Source: Pyrocephalus nanus
Lineage: Eukaryota; Chordata; Aves; Passeriformes; Tyrannidae
Direction of reading: 5' to 3'
Assembly (NCBI GenBank): GCA_038380795.1
Contig: CM076267.1
Coordinates: forward strand, 11,453,501 to 11,517,500
DNA: 64,000 nt
Under the pieces are notes generated by a model. The model worked only from the letters and a program-made list of their open reading frames with translations. It did no database searches and had not been told where the DNA came from. This document shows, piece after piece, positions 41,001 through 53,000 of the stretch; within the stretch, counting starts at the first letter, position 1; each line of letters starts with the position of its first letter. The position numbers were made by a program, and so were the translations under genes.

Positions 41001-44000
41001 ATCCTGCTATTCCTATCTCTTCTGTTCCTGTCTCTTCTGGTTTTGTGCCATTTGGTTGCTTTTCTCCTATTTTCAGATCTGTGACTTAGAACTGACAACC
41101 AGAAGCAGTAGACAAAAAGCAAGAAGTGAATACCAAGGAAAAGGAACAAAAAGAAAAGCTCTTGCTAGAGTCCAAAACAAAGAGGAGAGCTGCACAGGTT
41201 GTCCAACTGGGCTGTGAAGTGCCACCTTTACCTTTCCATTGCTTAGTGTATGCACCTCTTAAATGTAATAAATTCTCTCTTTGTGTATTCCTTCTGTTTT
41301 TTTTCTATCACCTAAAGTACCGCCATATAAAACTTCTATTTCTAAATAACATATGTACCCACTAAGATATTTCATTTATAGTACCCATAAAACTGGCACC
41401 ACCAGTTCTGGCATATTCTTTTTTTTCTCTTTGATCTGGTCTGTGTAAGTGAAATAGAGACATTAACACCTGAGGACAAGGTCTGTGCCTCAGCTCTGCT
41501 TGGCCCTGCCCTGTGGTGCGTTCACGTGCTTCTTTGGGCACATAGAGAGCAACCTGGCACGTGACTGCCCCCAGACAAGGAACAGAACAACCCTGTTGTG
41601 CTCCATCTGGGCATTTAGTCACACCAGTAAGTTCTTAAACCCAGTGGCCCACACAAGCCACATTTTCATCATGTGGTACTAATAACACAAAAAATTCAGA
41701 TGTTTCAGGACGCTTATGTCTATGGATGTGTCTGGGGTTTATTTATGCCATCTTTGGCATGGGAGCATTAAGGTGATTTTTACTGAGAATGAAGGGTTTG
41801 TGACCAACAGCCTCGTAAGTACTCCAGGTGATAACAGGAAACAGAAGATCACGTCCATAACTTTTTACTGTTGCCATCCTAAACACACAATTCCCTTCTT
41901 TCAAAACAAACATAGATTCTGAAAGCCATTCATTCACTGAAAAAAAACCCACTTTGTCTCTAACTAAACTATTTCCTCTAGTTTATAGAGCAATTTTTAA
42001 TTCTCCGAGCATCTGTAAATGCTGCATGTAAAAGGCAGGAAGGAGAAACCAGATGGGAGAGGGTTTTTTTAAAATTTTATTTTATCTGCCTTTTAGAAAT
42101 AATTGGTGAGAAGCTGTAAATCTTTTCAGTTAAAAAATTAAAAAGTGGAATATTTTAAAAACACTTACAGGAGACAGCCTGTAAGCACTGCCTGTGTTCT
42201 CACTGCGTAGGAGATTCACACAGCGAAGGCAGATTTATGTTTTATTGAAAACCTTGCTACTGCCTTTAGTTCTTTGCTGTAAGTGACATGCACTGAATAC
42301 ATTCTTATCTTCTCTCTATTTTCAGGAAGAGATGGCACCTCTTCCCACCTGGTGACACCAGTTTCCTTTATCCTACCAGGATCCCTTATGAGGAATCCAG
42401 CATATTCAGCAAAGTCAACATTGCCAACCCTGATCTGAAACGCTTCCCCAAGTTTAGGAACTCAACAGCCCATGTCGTTACACTCAGTCCAGGACAGGTA
42501 CCATTTACATACAAGCTTTACGTTACTTTATATTCCTGAAAGTCATTTAACTGGCCAATTAAGGGCTAGAAAGTCTTATCAGATTGACTGTGGAATTTCT
42601 CTCTTCCTTCACTCTGCACTCAGACTTGACACATTTCTCTCAGCACAGAAATTTTCTTTGCTGACAGTTGTTTTACTAGACTTTTTTGTACAAAAACTGC
42701 AAACATTTGGAGAAGTAGTTCGATCAGCTGCCTAATTCCACCATCACAGTTCTTACAACCACCTCCAATCTGTCTGCTTTAGAACTTTCTTGAACTCTGA
42801 CACCAGTATTTTGCATAAAATATATTTGATTAACGAGTATGTAGAGCCAGCAAAGGAGCTCATCCTTTGGTAGTGAACAGTCTTCACGTGTTCCTTTTAT
42901 AAATACTTCAGTGATACTTGCATTTCGAGTGCACAGCATCCAGAGGTTTCGTGGTGCTTTACAGGAATGTGAGGATATTATTAATCCTGTTTTATTGAGA
43001 AAGTTCAGTTATAAGTGCCTGGTTTACAGTCACACAGGCAGTCAGCAGCAGTGTGAGAGTAGGGCTCGGGACTCCTAATTCCTAGTCTCCTGCCATAAGT
43101 AGCGTCCTTCTTTATTTAATCAACATGGTCTGTATTTGAAGTCTGAATTACCCTTTTTCATCTGTTCAGCCATGCATGTCCTTGTAACGCACTGCTGCAC
43201 ATCTCAGGCTGTCAGGCCTTTCCAAAGGAATTCGGCAATGTTCGTCGCTCTGACCGCTTCACGCGGTGGAGCTGCCGCTTCCAGAGCCCTCTCACCATTC
43301 TCCTACCAGATGCTGTCACCTCTTCTGACCTGCCAGCTCAACAACTTGTGTGAGCGTTCCCCAGTCCCTACTGGCAAACCCAGCTGCCTTCAACAATTGA
43401 AGGAATGGATTTCTGCTCATCCAGTTAATTTTGAGGAGGCAGAGCAAGGAGCACTCCCGTAAACTGGTGAGATGGCAGGCTGAAGCAGGATGGTAGTTTC
43501 CAACAAGAGAATGAATCCTATCAACTGGGAAGTGTATGTTCTGCAGTTGGTACAGATGCAAACGAGGATTCTGTGATCAACCTTCATTGTTTGCACTACA
43601 TTAGCTCCTACTTATACTCCTAAAGCAAATGATTAGTTTTGCATTCAGCACTTCATAAGGTTGCATCGTTCAATAATTTAAAGCGCAAAGAACAAATTTT
43701 TAGGATTGATAAAAATGCCACATCCATTCAGCACTGCATTATCCCTGGCCCCAACACTATTTCAATTTATAATCTCCTTTGCAATGATCAAGTGCGGTAG
43801 TGAACCTTTAATATGATCTTAATTTTAATTAGGCTTAAAGCAATTACAGATTAATCTTGCTAGGAATAAAGTTCTTGAGCCAGCTCAGTAATGCAATTTG
43901 TCTGCATTTCCATGAAGGGGATACTTTTTGGATTTCAGGGTAGAGGGGGGAGTAATGTAGAAGCAATGATGGAGCAGTGAGGTATTGCCTTCATGCAGCT

Positions 44001-47000
44001 TCTCATCCAGAAGCTTATGGGGCAGGTGGCTGGGGACTGCTGCTATTTAATGGAGAGGAAAGGAATGACCTGGAAGAACTCCTTTGTTAACAAGAGAGAG
44101 AATCCCTAAATAATAACAGTCTTGTTATGTGCTTAACGGTGGTTTTCACGTAGAATTAATACATTCACTGCAGAATTTGTGGACTGCCTTATTTTGTGAT
44201 AATATGTAGAATCTCCACTCTTTCTCGGAAGGTAACACAGAACATTTTGGATTATTGTAACAATAAAGGGTTGAAACAATAAAGACAAAGGTGTTCTTAG
44301 GTATTCAGGAGAGCAGCTGCATGTAGGGTGAGTGCAGCTTTGAATATCAAAAACTTAATGTGTCTAATGCCACCTTCTGGTCGGTGTTTGCTACAAGCCA
44401 TTTTTCTACACCCATTCTGCCTAAAGCAGAATTCCTTCATATAACATTGTACCAGTGCACAATGTATACTTTAATTGCATCCTTTGTGCCCTTCCACTGT
44501 ATTTTTCAGAGCTGAACCTCTGTTATGAATTTTAGTAGTTGACTGAGACTTTAGGTTTTATAAGGCTCCATCCTGTACCTGACCAGTGCCTGTCGGCTAC
44601 ATTTCCACAGAGGTCTCACCACAATTTGTAGTTATAGATCAGTGATCTGTTCTCAAACAAATTAGGGAACCATTTTGATATCAAGCTCACTCAGATAGGC
44701 AGCTGAGTAGATGAAGGGCTTGCAGCAATACCTGACTATATCCACAAAGTTACAGGCTCAAGTTGTGTCACACAAACGGGGCTCCTTATAAATATTTGGA
44801 CCTGGCAACCTGTGTGGTTGCAAGGCTCAGTGCTAAGTAGGAAGTTGACTAAATTCTGCAACATTTCTGATGACACCTTGATTCTTTTCACAAATATACA
44901 AATGCTGCCTAAAAGACCACAAATGGGGCAAAACATGTCTGTTCTAGAACCTTCCACCCCATGCTCTGGGACAAGTGTTAAGAGAGTTAGGGTAGGATCT
45001 GCCACTCTCAGCTTAAAATCCCATTCAGGACAGGTGCCCTGCATGCCATCAGTGGGAAGAACCTGGCGCCTCTGCAATGCAATTCATCCTTCCTGTCTTA
45101 TACAATTACAGTCCTGCAGGAACATTCATCCCATCCTGTCCTTCAGCCCAGGCTATAAAAGGAGCCTACGCACATAGATGCTTAACTTTTTTGATGATTA
45201 AAAATAGGAGAGTTGAACACTACCTGAGAAGGTTACAAAAAACTGAGATGCTATACAAGTATGAAATCATTGATCATTCTTTCCTCTGCCCCACTTCTCA
45301 CTAGCTTCTTGCTTCCTTCCTGCTTGCTAATGTAATTGCTTTTAATCCATCTCGCTGTTAATCCATACCTACATAACTAGACAACAGTAAAAAGCCTAGA
45401 AAGTGAATTTAAACTTATCTGAAGATAGGCATGTAAGGCTCCACATGCCTGCCCTCCTGATGGAGGGCAAGCAGCTTGGACACTGGGCTCCCATGAACAA
45501 CACCATTGTCTCTCACACTGCCCCAGACAGGGGCCCCTAAACTGTTTGCTGTTTAGAGGCAGCACTCAGCTCCCCTGTGTCCTGGCCCTGTGCCCCAGAT
45601 GCAGCCTGAAGCCAGGGGAGCTGCAGTGCAGGAGTGCAAGGAAAGGCCTGACTGAACTAGTCTTAGTCTCATTGAGTCTGAGAAGGATGCTGCCTTCCAG
45701 CCTTGAAAAATATTGTCACAATGTGGGAAATACTGATTTTTGAAAAAGATCAACGTTACTGTGTGCTGTCTCTCACTGTGGTCTGCTGCTCAGAAGCTCT
45801 CCTCCCCTGCTTTTGCTTATCTACTTTCTTGAAAGTCTAGAGAGACACATCTTGAACTTTGTCCATAAATAAAGTTGTCACTCGGTTCCTGCAAGGTTTT
45901 CTCTTTCTATGCTCCTGCTGTGGCATCTAACACAGCACAGGATCCTGCTCAGCAACCAGAGCTCTCAACAGCACAAATAAACCTCTGCCTTCTAACCCAG
46001 CAGTGAGCAAGCAGAAATCTACATGAAGTCAGGGAGGGATTTCCCTGTGTGCCACCTTTAAAGAAGAGGGGTGAGAACTTCAGATTGGGCTTAAAGTGGG
46101 GAACAGCAGTACAGTCTGAATAGACAAGAAAAATACAATTGATACCAAAGAAAAAAGTGTTGTAGCAAGTCCAGAAATGCAATAACTCAAGATTTTTAAA
46201 AGGTATTGAAATGTTCCAGCTCCAAGTATACAAAATACTTTTAAAAGGTTATTTTAGTGTAGGAGGGTTCAGAGTTGTCCCCAGCGTTATGCGTAGTAGA
46301 TGGTTGAAAATTCTGTTTTGGGAAGGAATAAAGAATTTTCATTTGAAAGACTCCAAATGAAAGTCTCCCAAACTTTCATTTGGCCCCAAGTCACCCCATA
46401 GAGAAGGCAGACAATCTAACCCAACCCTGAGACACAAGAATTATCATCTTTGTCACAGAAGATGCAGAAAAGTCCAGGAGCTGAATTTACGCTAGGATTG
46501 GTGATAAAAACACCACAGCCTGCAACACAGAGAGAGAACCCCTTGAGTGCCCCAAAAGCCAGGCAATCCAGAGGTAAAAACTGCAAGTTCCTAACTCCTC
46601 ACCCTCTTCCCTGAGCTTCCCTGTGTCTCTCCCAGACTGCCGTGGACAAGGAATGTAACAGCCGCATTCCCTCCCTCATCGCTGTGCTTTTCCCCGGGGC
46701 TCTCTGTGCATTTCTGACATCAGTGTTCCTTGGAGCTCAGCTTCAGTGGGTGGGAAGACACCAGCTCAGGAGGGAGGCAGGGTAAGGAGCACCTTACTAG
46801 GACAGCCAGGCACCAGCAGGGACAGGGCATAGGCTGGGGTAGCAGCACTTGCACAGAGTCCCTGGGTGGTGCTTCCACAGAATTAACTCTGCTTGTATCT
46901 ATTTCATTTTTCATTGCCATGGTTACAGGCAGCTCTGGGATTTCCTTGGGGTCCCCCCATGGCCCCACATCTTTATCTTCCCATCACACTGGCTTCCTTT

Positions 47001-50000
47001 TCATGTGCATTTACCTAAATACCTTTTTCTAATGAGCAGAAATTTCTTGGTATAACATTTCACTTCAGGGTATGCTCTCTTTTTGAAGCAATTCCACCTT
47101 TGCCCTACCTTTGCACTGTGTTGAGTTAATCATGTCCACTGAGAATTCAAGCCTGGTCTGTTCTCTGTGCTGTACAAGTCTTCAGCATTGCTCCACTTGC
47201 TCTCCCAAGTGCTCCCTTGGTTTCTTTCCTCCCATTACAGAATTTAATTTTATCTTTTCTGGGATTTCTGTCCTACTTTGACTTAATTTTCTATATTTGC
47301 CTAGCACTAGCCTAAATATTAAAATTATCTGATTGGTTGCTGTTTAGATCAGTATCCTCCCAGCCTGCAAAGTTAGATATGTTCTGTAGAAAGCAGGCTA
47401 GCACAAGATTATCTCTCAGTTTACTCTGAGGTAGAAGAATCCTATTGTACTTCTCTCTTTGCTGTTTTTGCTTGTTTGTTTTTGTTTTGTTTTGTTTTAT
47501 TGGGGTTTTTTGGTCTTTTGTTAGTTCTTCTTGCTTGCCGGATGTATTTTTTGGTTTTAATCACTTTTTTCCATTTCTTCATCTTCCTTAAAGTTTTAGT
47601 CCTTTTGCTTTTTGATAATTTCAATTTTCTTCCTGCTATAAATCCTTATTTTACCATGCGTAAGCTTGCTCAAAAATAAGAGGGAGGAGCAAGTGTCTGT
47701 ATGGAACCTCTTTTGCCTATTTGAGTCACAGTTTTGTAGCTCTTCTATAAATTGCATCAGCAAACAGTGCCAGCTGCAGAAAGGCACAACTTCGCAGTTA
47801 TTACCCTCAACCTGCTGGCCAGTAAAATCTGATTACTCTCTAAAAGACCAAGTTCCTCTTCCTTGGTTTGAAAATACAGGACACGTTGGGGGAATTGTAT
47901 CTTCCTCCTGGCTGTACCTCTTCTTTCCAAAGCAATTCTGTATCTGATTCTCATGCCAGTCGTGTTGAGCCAGCACCTAATTTCCATCTTGTCTTTCTTA
48001 CTGAAACATTCATACAGTTCCCTTAATTTGTCTCTCGCTTGTTTTCCCTTGCTACACAGTCCCTCTGTGCCATACCCCGGTTCCCTGGTGTCTTCATCCA
48101 CTTCTCCAATATGTTGCAAAACTCACTTTTCCTTCACAGGTCTCAGAGGACGAATCCTGTTGTTGCACACAGCCACTTGCAGGAGCTGTGCTTTCTTCTG
48201 CTGTAAAACAAAGTTTTCCAGGCCTCACCATTACACATGGTCATTTGGAGGGCACCTGGATTCTTTAGCAGAGTTCAGTGTAAGATCCCTTATAGGGCAG
48301 ATGAGCATTTGGTGGTTTTCTCATGTGATTTTGCAGTCAGTGAAATGTAGGTAACACTTCCTAACAGATAAACCCATTGCTGCTAATGCAGCTGCACTTT
48401 TCATTTAGAGTGGATGTTTCTGTGATAAAAGCTCAACTCTGAAACCTGTTCAGTGTAGAAAACATGTTTTGGCTGTAGCCTATGTAGGATTTCATACAGA
48501 TGGCAGGAATAGCTAATTAGTAATATTTTTAAAATAATGATCCTCCACTGTCTGTCTTCCTTCTCTGTTTTGTATGCTGCACTGGATTGAAGTACAATTT
48601 TCAAATGTTTTTGACCTTTAGAGAGCCACTACTTTTTTTGTTTGAGTTAAATTGAAGCCTGTGGAGAACATTTTGTCATCTGGCCCAAAAATGACTCTGT
48701 TCTGAGTGTCCTGTAAGTGCAGGACTAGAGCCACAATCATTGTTTCCTATACAGATGTTTTCTCATTAGCTGTGTTTTGATATAATGAAGCACAGGGCTA
48801 TCTGGGCAGCAGAACATTGCCCTAAGTAATTTGTGTCTACCAAGAAAAAGAATTATCTGCAATTCAGATACAGATCATTGCTTCACTTTCCCCATTCTGA
48901 AGTGTATATTTTTATCCGCCTCTGACCATTTTTATTCCTTGTCAAAAAATATCTTTTATGCTTTTCTTGATAGCGCCATGTTAATCTTGTGTTCAGTAAT
49001 CTGTAAAGCTTGTCCTCTGTCATCAAAACAACATCAATGGCTTGTACCTCAGAAACCGTGAGTTAGAATCAATTTTATGTCACAGCTGTCATCTTGATGT
49101 AGTTATAAAGCTCTGATCTAAACTAGATTGTCCCAGAAATCATGGCACTTCCTTTTAAAAGCCTATCTACTAAAAGTGACAAATTTCATGCTGGTGATTA
49201 TTTACCAGAATTAAAGCTACATATTGTTAGTCACCCAAACGAGCATTAGGATGCCTGCTCTTTGGGGAAACCAGCTGGAGGTGCTTCTAAAGGGACTGGA
49301 AAGTCTATGAAAGAATTCCTGCTTGGCTGAGACTTTCTCTAAAGACCTGATCCACTGCTACTCCAGCTGCACCCCCTTTGTAGGGCTGGACTTTGCTTAC
49401 CTACAGCAATTACAAGGTTACAGTCCTGCTGCACATGGGAAGGAGTTTGAATGAAAGGCAACTCTGGATCACATCCATTTCTTACACCATAATATTGACA
49501 CAGTGGGAGGAGAGGGTGGGCATTTCAGTCCTGCAAAAAGGCATTTAGAAAAAATAAATAAATATGACCTCCCACTCCTATTTCCTTGCCTCATTCTGTC
49601 TCTGCATCCCACATGACCTATAATTAAAACACCTTATCTTTCTTCAGCCTTCCCTTAGTACCCTAATGTGATGTCTCCAATTCCAGGTCCTGCTCGTTCC
49701 AAGGCACTGGTGGCACTATGTGGAATCCATTGATCCTATCACTGTCAGCATAAACTCTTGGATTGAACTGGTATTTTCCTTTTTATGTCGTGGTGATGTA
49801 GCACTTCCATGTGTGCATGGCCTTCTGTCCCTTGCCTGCCAAGTTCAGCCCTATTAGGTGTGTTGTGGTCAGAGGCTGTGAAGAACCCTTATGGATACAT
49901 TTTTTCCTGAAGAACCTTTCAAGGTTCCAGATCTGAAGACCCAGTTCAGCAGAAATCATGTTTCAACAACAGCTTCACCTCAAGGACGTGCTTACATGCA

Positions 50001-53000
50001 AAACTAAATTAGAATTTAAATCAGATTAATGTGATAGGAAGGGGGTGGAGGAGGATTTTGGAATTTTTGTTTCTCTGCGATAGTTTTGAATTGCCTGAAG
50101 TTGGATTTCTTCAAGTATATAATTAATTTTCTTTTCCCCAAGCTCTGATTTTTCTTTGGAAATGGCCTGGGAAAGCTGCCTCACTAAAATACTCATTGCC
50201 TTTTTTTTTTTTTTTTACTTAAAAAAATTATATTATGCTGGGAATCTGCAGGGAGAAGGAACACATGCGTTCAGCTGCTGTTCAAAGACCACACGACACA
50301 TTTCTCATACCAGCATCAAACCAAGCATTTGCAGAGCAGAGGAACTCACTTGGGTGTTTCCCTCATGGAGAAATTTTCCAGATGAAACTATGTATTTAGC
50401 AAGGACAGCAGGCCCACAACCCATACTGAGGTCTTTCGTAGCCATGAGTACAGTCAGGCTGTGTCCAGTGCCAGAGAAAGCACCAACTGCATTGCAGAGC
50501 AGCCATTTAAACCTGCCTTAAATTTGAGCAGCCCTTGAGGTAATTCAGAACTGGCTGTATGCCCTGAGCTTGGAAAGACCCTGATGTCAACACACACACT
50601 TGTACCCTGGGCTGTGCCTCACAGATTGTCCCTGCTGGAGGAGCAGGTCAGGATGGATCAGTTGTGCTCGGCTGGGAGCTCCCGGGTGCTGGGGTGGTGC
50701 CTTAGCTATAGCATTTCTGGATGATCTTATGTGTTGCAAGGGAAAAAAAATAAAAAAATGAGTGGAGCTAAACTCCATGGCCTTTCTGGTCATCAGGGTC
50801 TTGCAGAAGTCACCAAGATCCTGTTTTGGTGACAGCAAGAGTCTGGAGTTGTTTGGGTGGCATCATAAACAGAGGAGCATTTGCTGGATCTTACTAATGA
50901 ACTACACACCCCCTCCCCAAATATCAGAAACTGCCATGAAAGAAGAAGATGAAAAGAAAATGTAGCTATTGCAGGCCAGGTGAAAGTTTTTTACAGAAAT
51001 TATCTGTACAGCTGATGATGGCAGCACTGTTTGTTAGGTGCTGGGCAATCCATCTGTAAAAATAAAGTGTGACATGGATGCTGAAAGACAATACTGAGAA
51101 CATTTCCATTACCAAACCAAGCAGTTCTTGCTCGCAGCTGTTACCAGCTGCTTTCATATTGACAGATGTGAATCACACCAACAATTATAGTCCCAGTGAA
51201 ACCATTAATTATATTGGCAAGAGTTTAGAGTAGAAATTTAATTTGTTTTCAGCTGGATGTGAGCTACTCAAAGTGTTCCTTGCTTCCTAACATACTGTCA
51301 TGCAATCAGTACGGCCCTGTTACTCAGCAGGCCGGGATGAATACCAAGAATGCAACACCTTAAATAATTTCCACATGTAGATACCAAGGTCTGTGTTTTG
51401 GGGGCTTGTTATACACATTAATAAGCCAAGCATCCAAAGCCACAAAATGCCAAGAGCACTTTCCCCTGCTTCTATCCCAAAATCAGCTCAGGGTTCCAGG
51501 CTGAATTACTGCCTTCAGCACACATGCTGGCAAGATGCACATGCTTGATATGTTCCCTGAAACCACAGCTAGACTGATCAAGGCTGTGGATTGACCTGGT
51601 CCAAAACTCATATGCCTAAGCATCTTAAAGCAAACTTATGTATCCACTTCTAGGCACTTGTCATTGAATTAACCACACCACACCCATCTTGTTTGGAGAG
51701 TCTTCCGTTTCCTTCCACACACCCTTGCCTTCCATATACAAGAAACTCAAATAAACTCAATTAAAAAGTTTTGTTCTGCTGTCCTAAATCAGCTAGTATC
51801 CAGCTGCCCAAGGGGGATGATAGAGAAAGTGAAGGCCTGAAAGAAAGAGCCTGCTGTTAACTTAGTTTTTAGTTTTGCAGGAGAGCTTTCAGAGGAAACA
51901 TGTTTTTCCTTTTGCTGATGTTCAGAAGTGCAGAAGTATGTCAGCTGCTGTTACATGATAAAATATTTCATCAATTTTTTTAAGACTCACTTTTGTGCCT
52001 CTGTAGCCCATAGATAGCTGCTGCCTTCCTATAACATCCTGTGTGTTTTAACTACTTAAATTAGATATAATATGTAGATATAAAAAACGTGCTATGCACT
52101 TCCATGGCCATTCTAGTCCTAAAGAACTCTGTAAATGCATGCATTAATTAAATGCTAACATTGCATTGTAATTTCAAACACCAGATTCAATTAACAGAAC
52201 ACTAATGAGGGAAAAGGTTATATACACATACTAGAATCTGTTTTTTTCAAATCGTAGTTCAAATGAGCCTGTGCTGTCACCTGTGTTGGGGCTGTACACA
52301 GGAGCAGGAGTGTCAAAAGTCTGAAACCTCTCATTGACTTTGCATACATGAATGTGGCTTTCAAACTAAGGCCATTCATGTTCTTCCCAAGTCCTTTCAG
52401 CTTTTTGCACAGACCCAAGAGCTATTCTATCTCCTAAAACTTTCTGTTCTCTGGAGGCAGGATGCAGATCATGAAGCCCGTGTAGAAGAGGCAATAACTC
52501 GAATGCTGGTATGTGCCATAAAATCAGCAGAAAATCCCAGTGATGGAGATCTCTGGCTAAATCCCACGGAGGTAAGCCCTCTATTGCTCCCATTATAGCA
52601 AGCAATAACAAAGAATTACTGACATTTTGCTTAGCTCCCCCTGAGTCTTTCTGCTGCCTGAGAAAAAGAATTTTAAATTCCATCCCTTCATGTAGCAAAA
52701 GTAATTCATAGAAGATAATCACGCAGCGCTGAATTGAAACATGGCTCCTTTTAACTGAGTGTATCCTGGGTGTTTTCTTAGGTTGAGGCAACATCCCATG
52801 AAATAAATCTTCAGTACCTGAATCAAGCAGTGTCTACGTATTTCAAGTGTCAGATGACAAGTGTGCCAGCGCAGGCACATTCCGGCAGCGCTGCTGCAGA
52901 GCAAAGGACAGGTGCCTCGTGCAAGAGGAAGAAAAGGGAAGTTGGCTCTGAGCCACACGGCTGCAGATTACTAACCCATGGGTTTGACTTTTCGGCATCT

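Larger units (their letters stand above)
39166..42325 (+). other. HSPBAP1: HSPBAP1 intron 4
   Basis: This 3.2-kb intron contains a 20-T run at 39745-39764, a MIR-like relic at 39.93-40.06 kb, and two imperfect 15-bp repeats (TTCCTRTCTCTTCTG) at 41010-41039. The stretch around 40.75-41.1 kb with CAAAATAAAGTTGCAATAAGG has an LTR-like look, but I could not define edges. Confidence 0.8.
42498..49686 (+). other. HSPBAP1: HSPBAP1 intron 5 (7.2 kb)
   Basis: This is intronic sequence ending in AATTCCAG before exon 6. It contains a MIR-like relic at 42.95-43.1 kb, a TTTTG-rich simple repeat at 47475-47499, an LTR-like end near 45.88 kb, and a 120-codon minus-strand open frame at 47757-48119 with no recognised similarity. 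Confidence 0.85.

Noticed and set aside
52366..52794. 142-codon minus-strand frame
   Set aside because: It is antisense to HSPBAP1 exons 7-8 and the short intron between them, and arises as a shadow of coding sequence.
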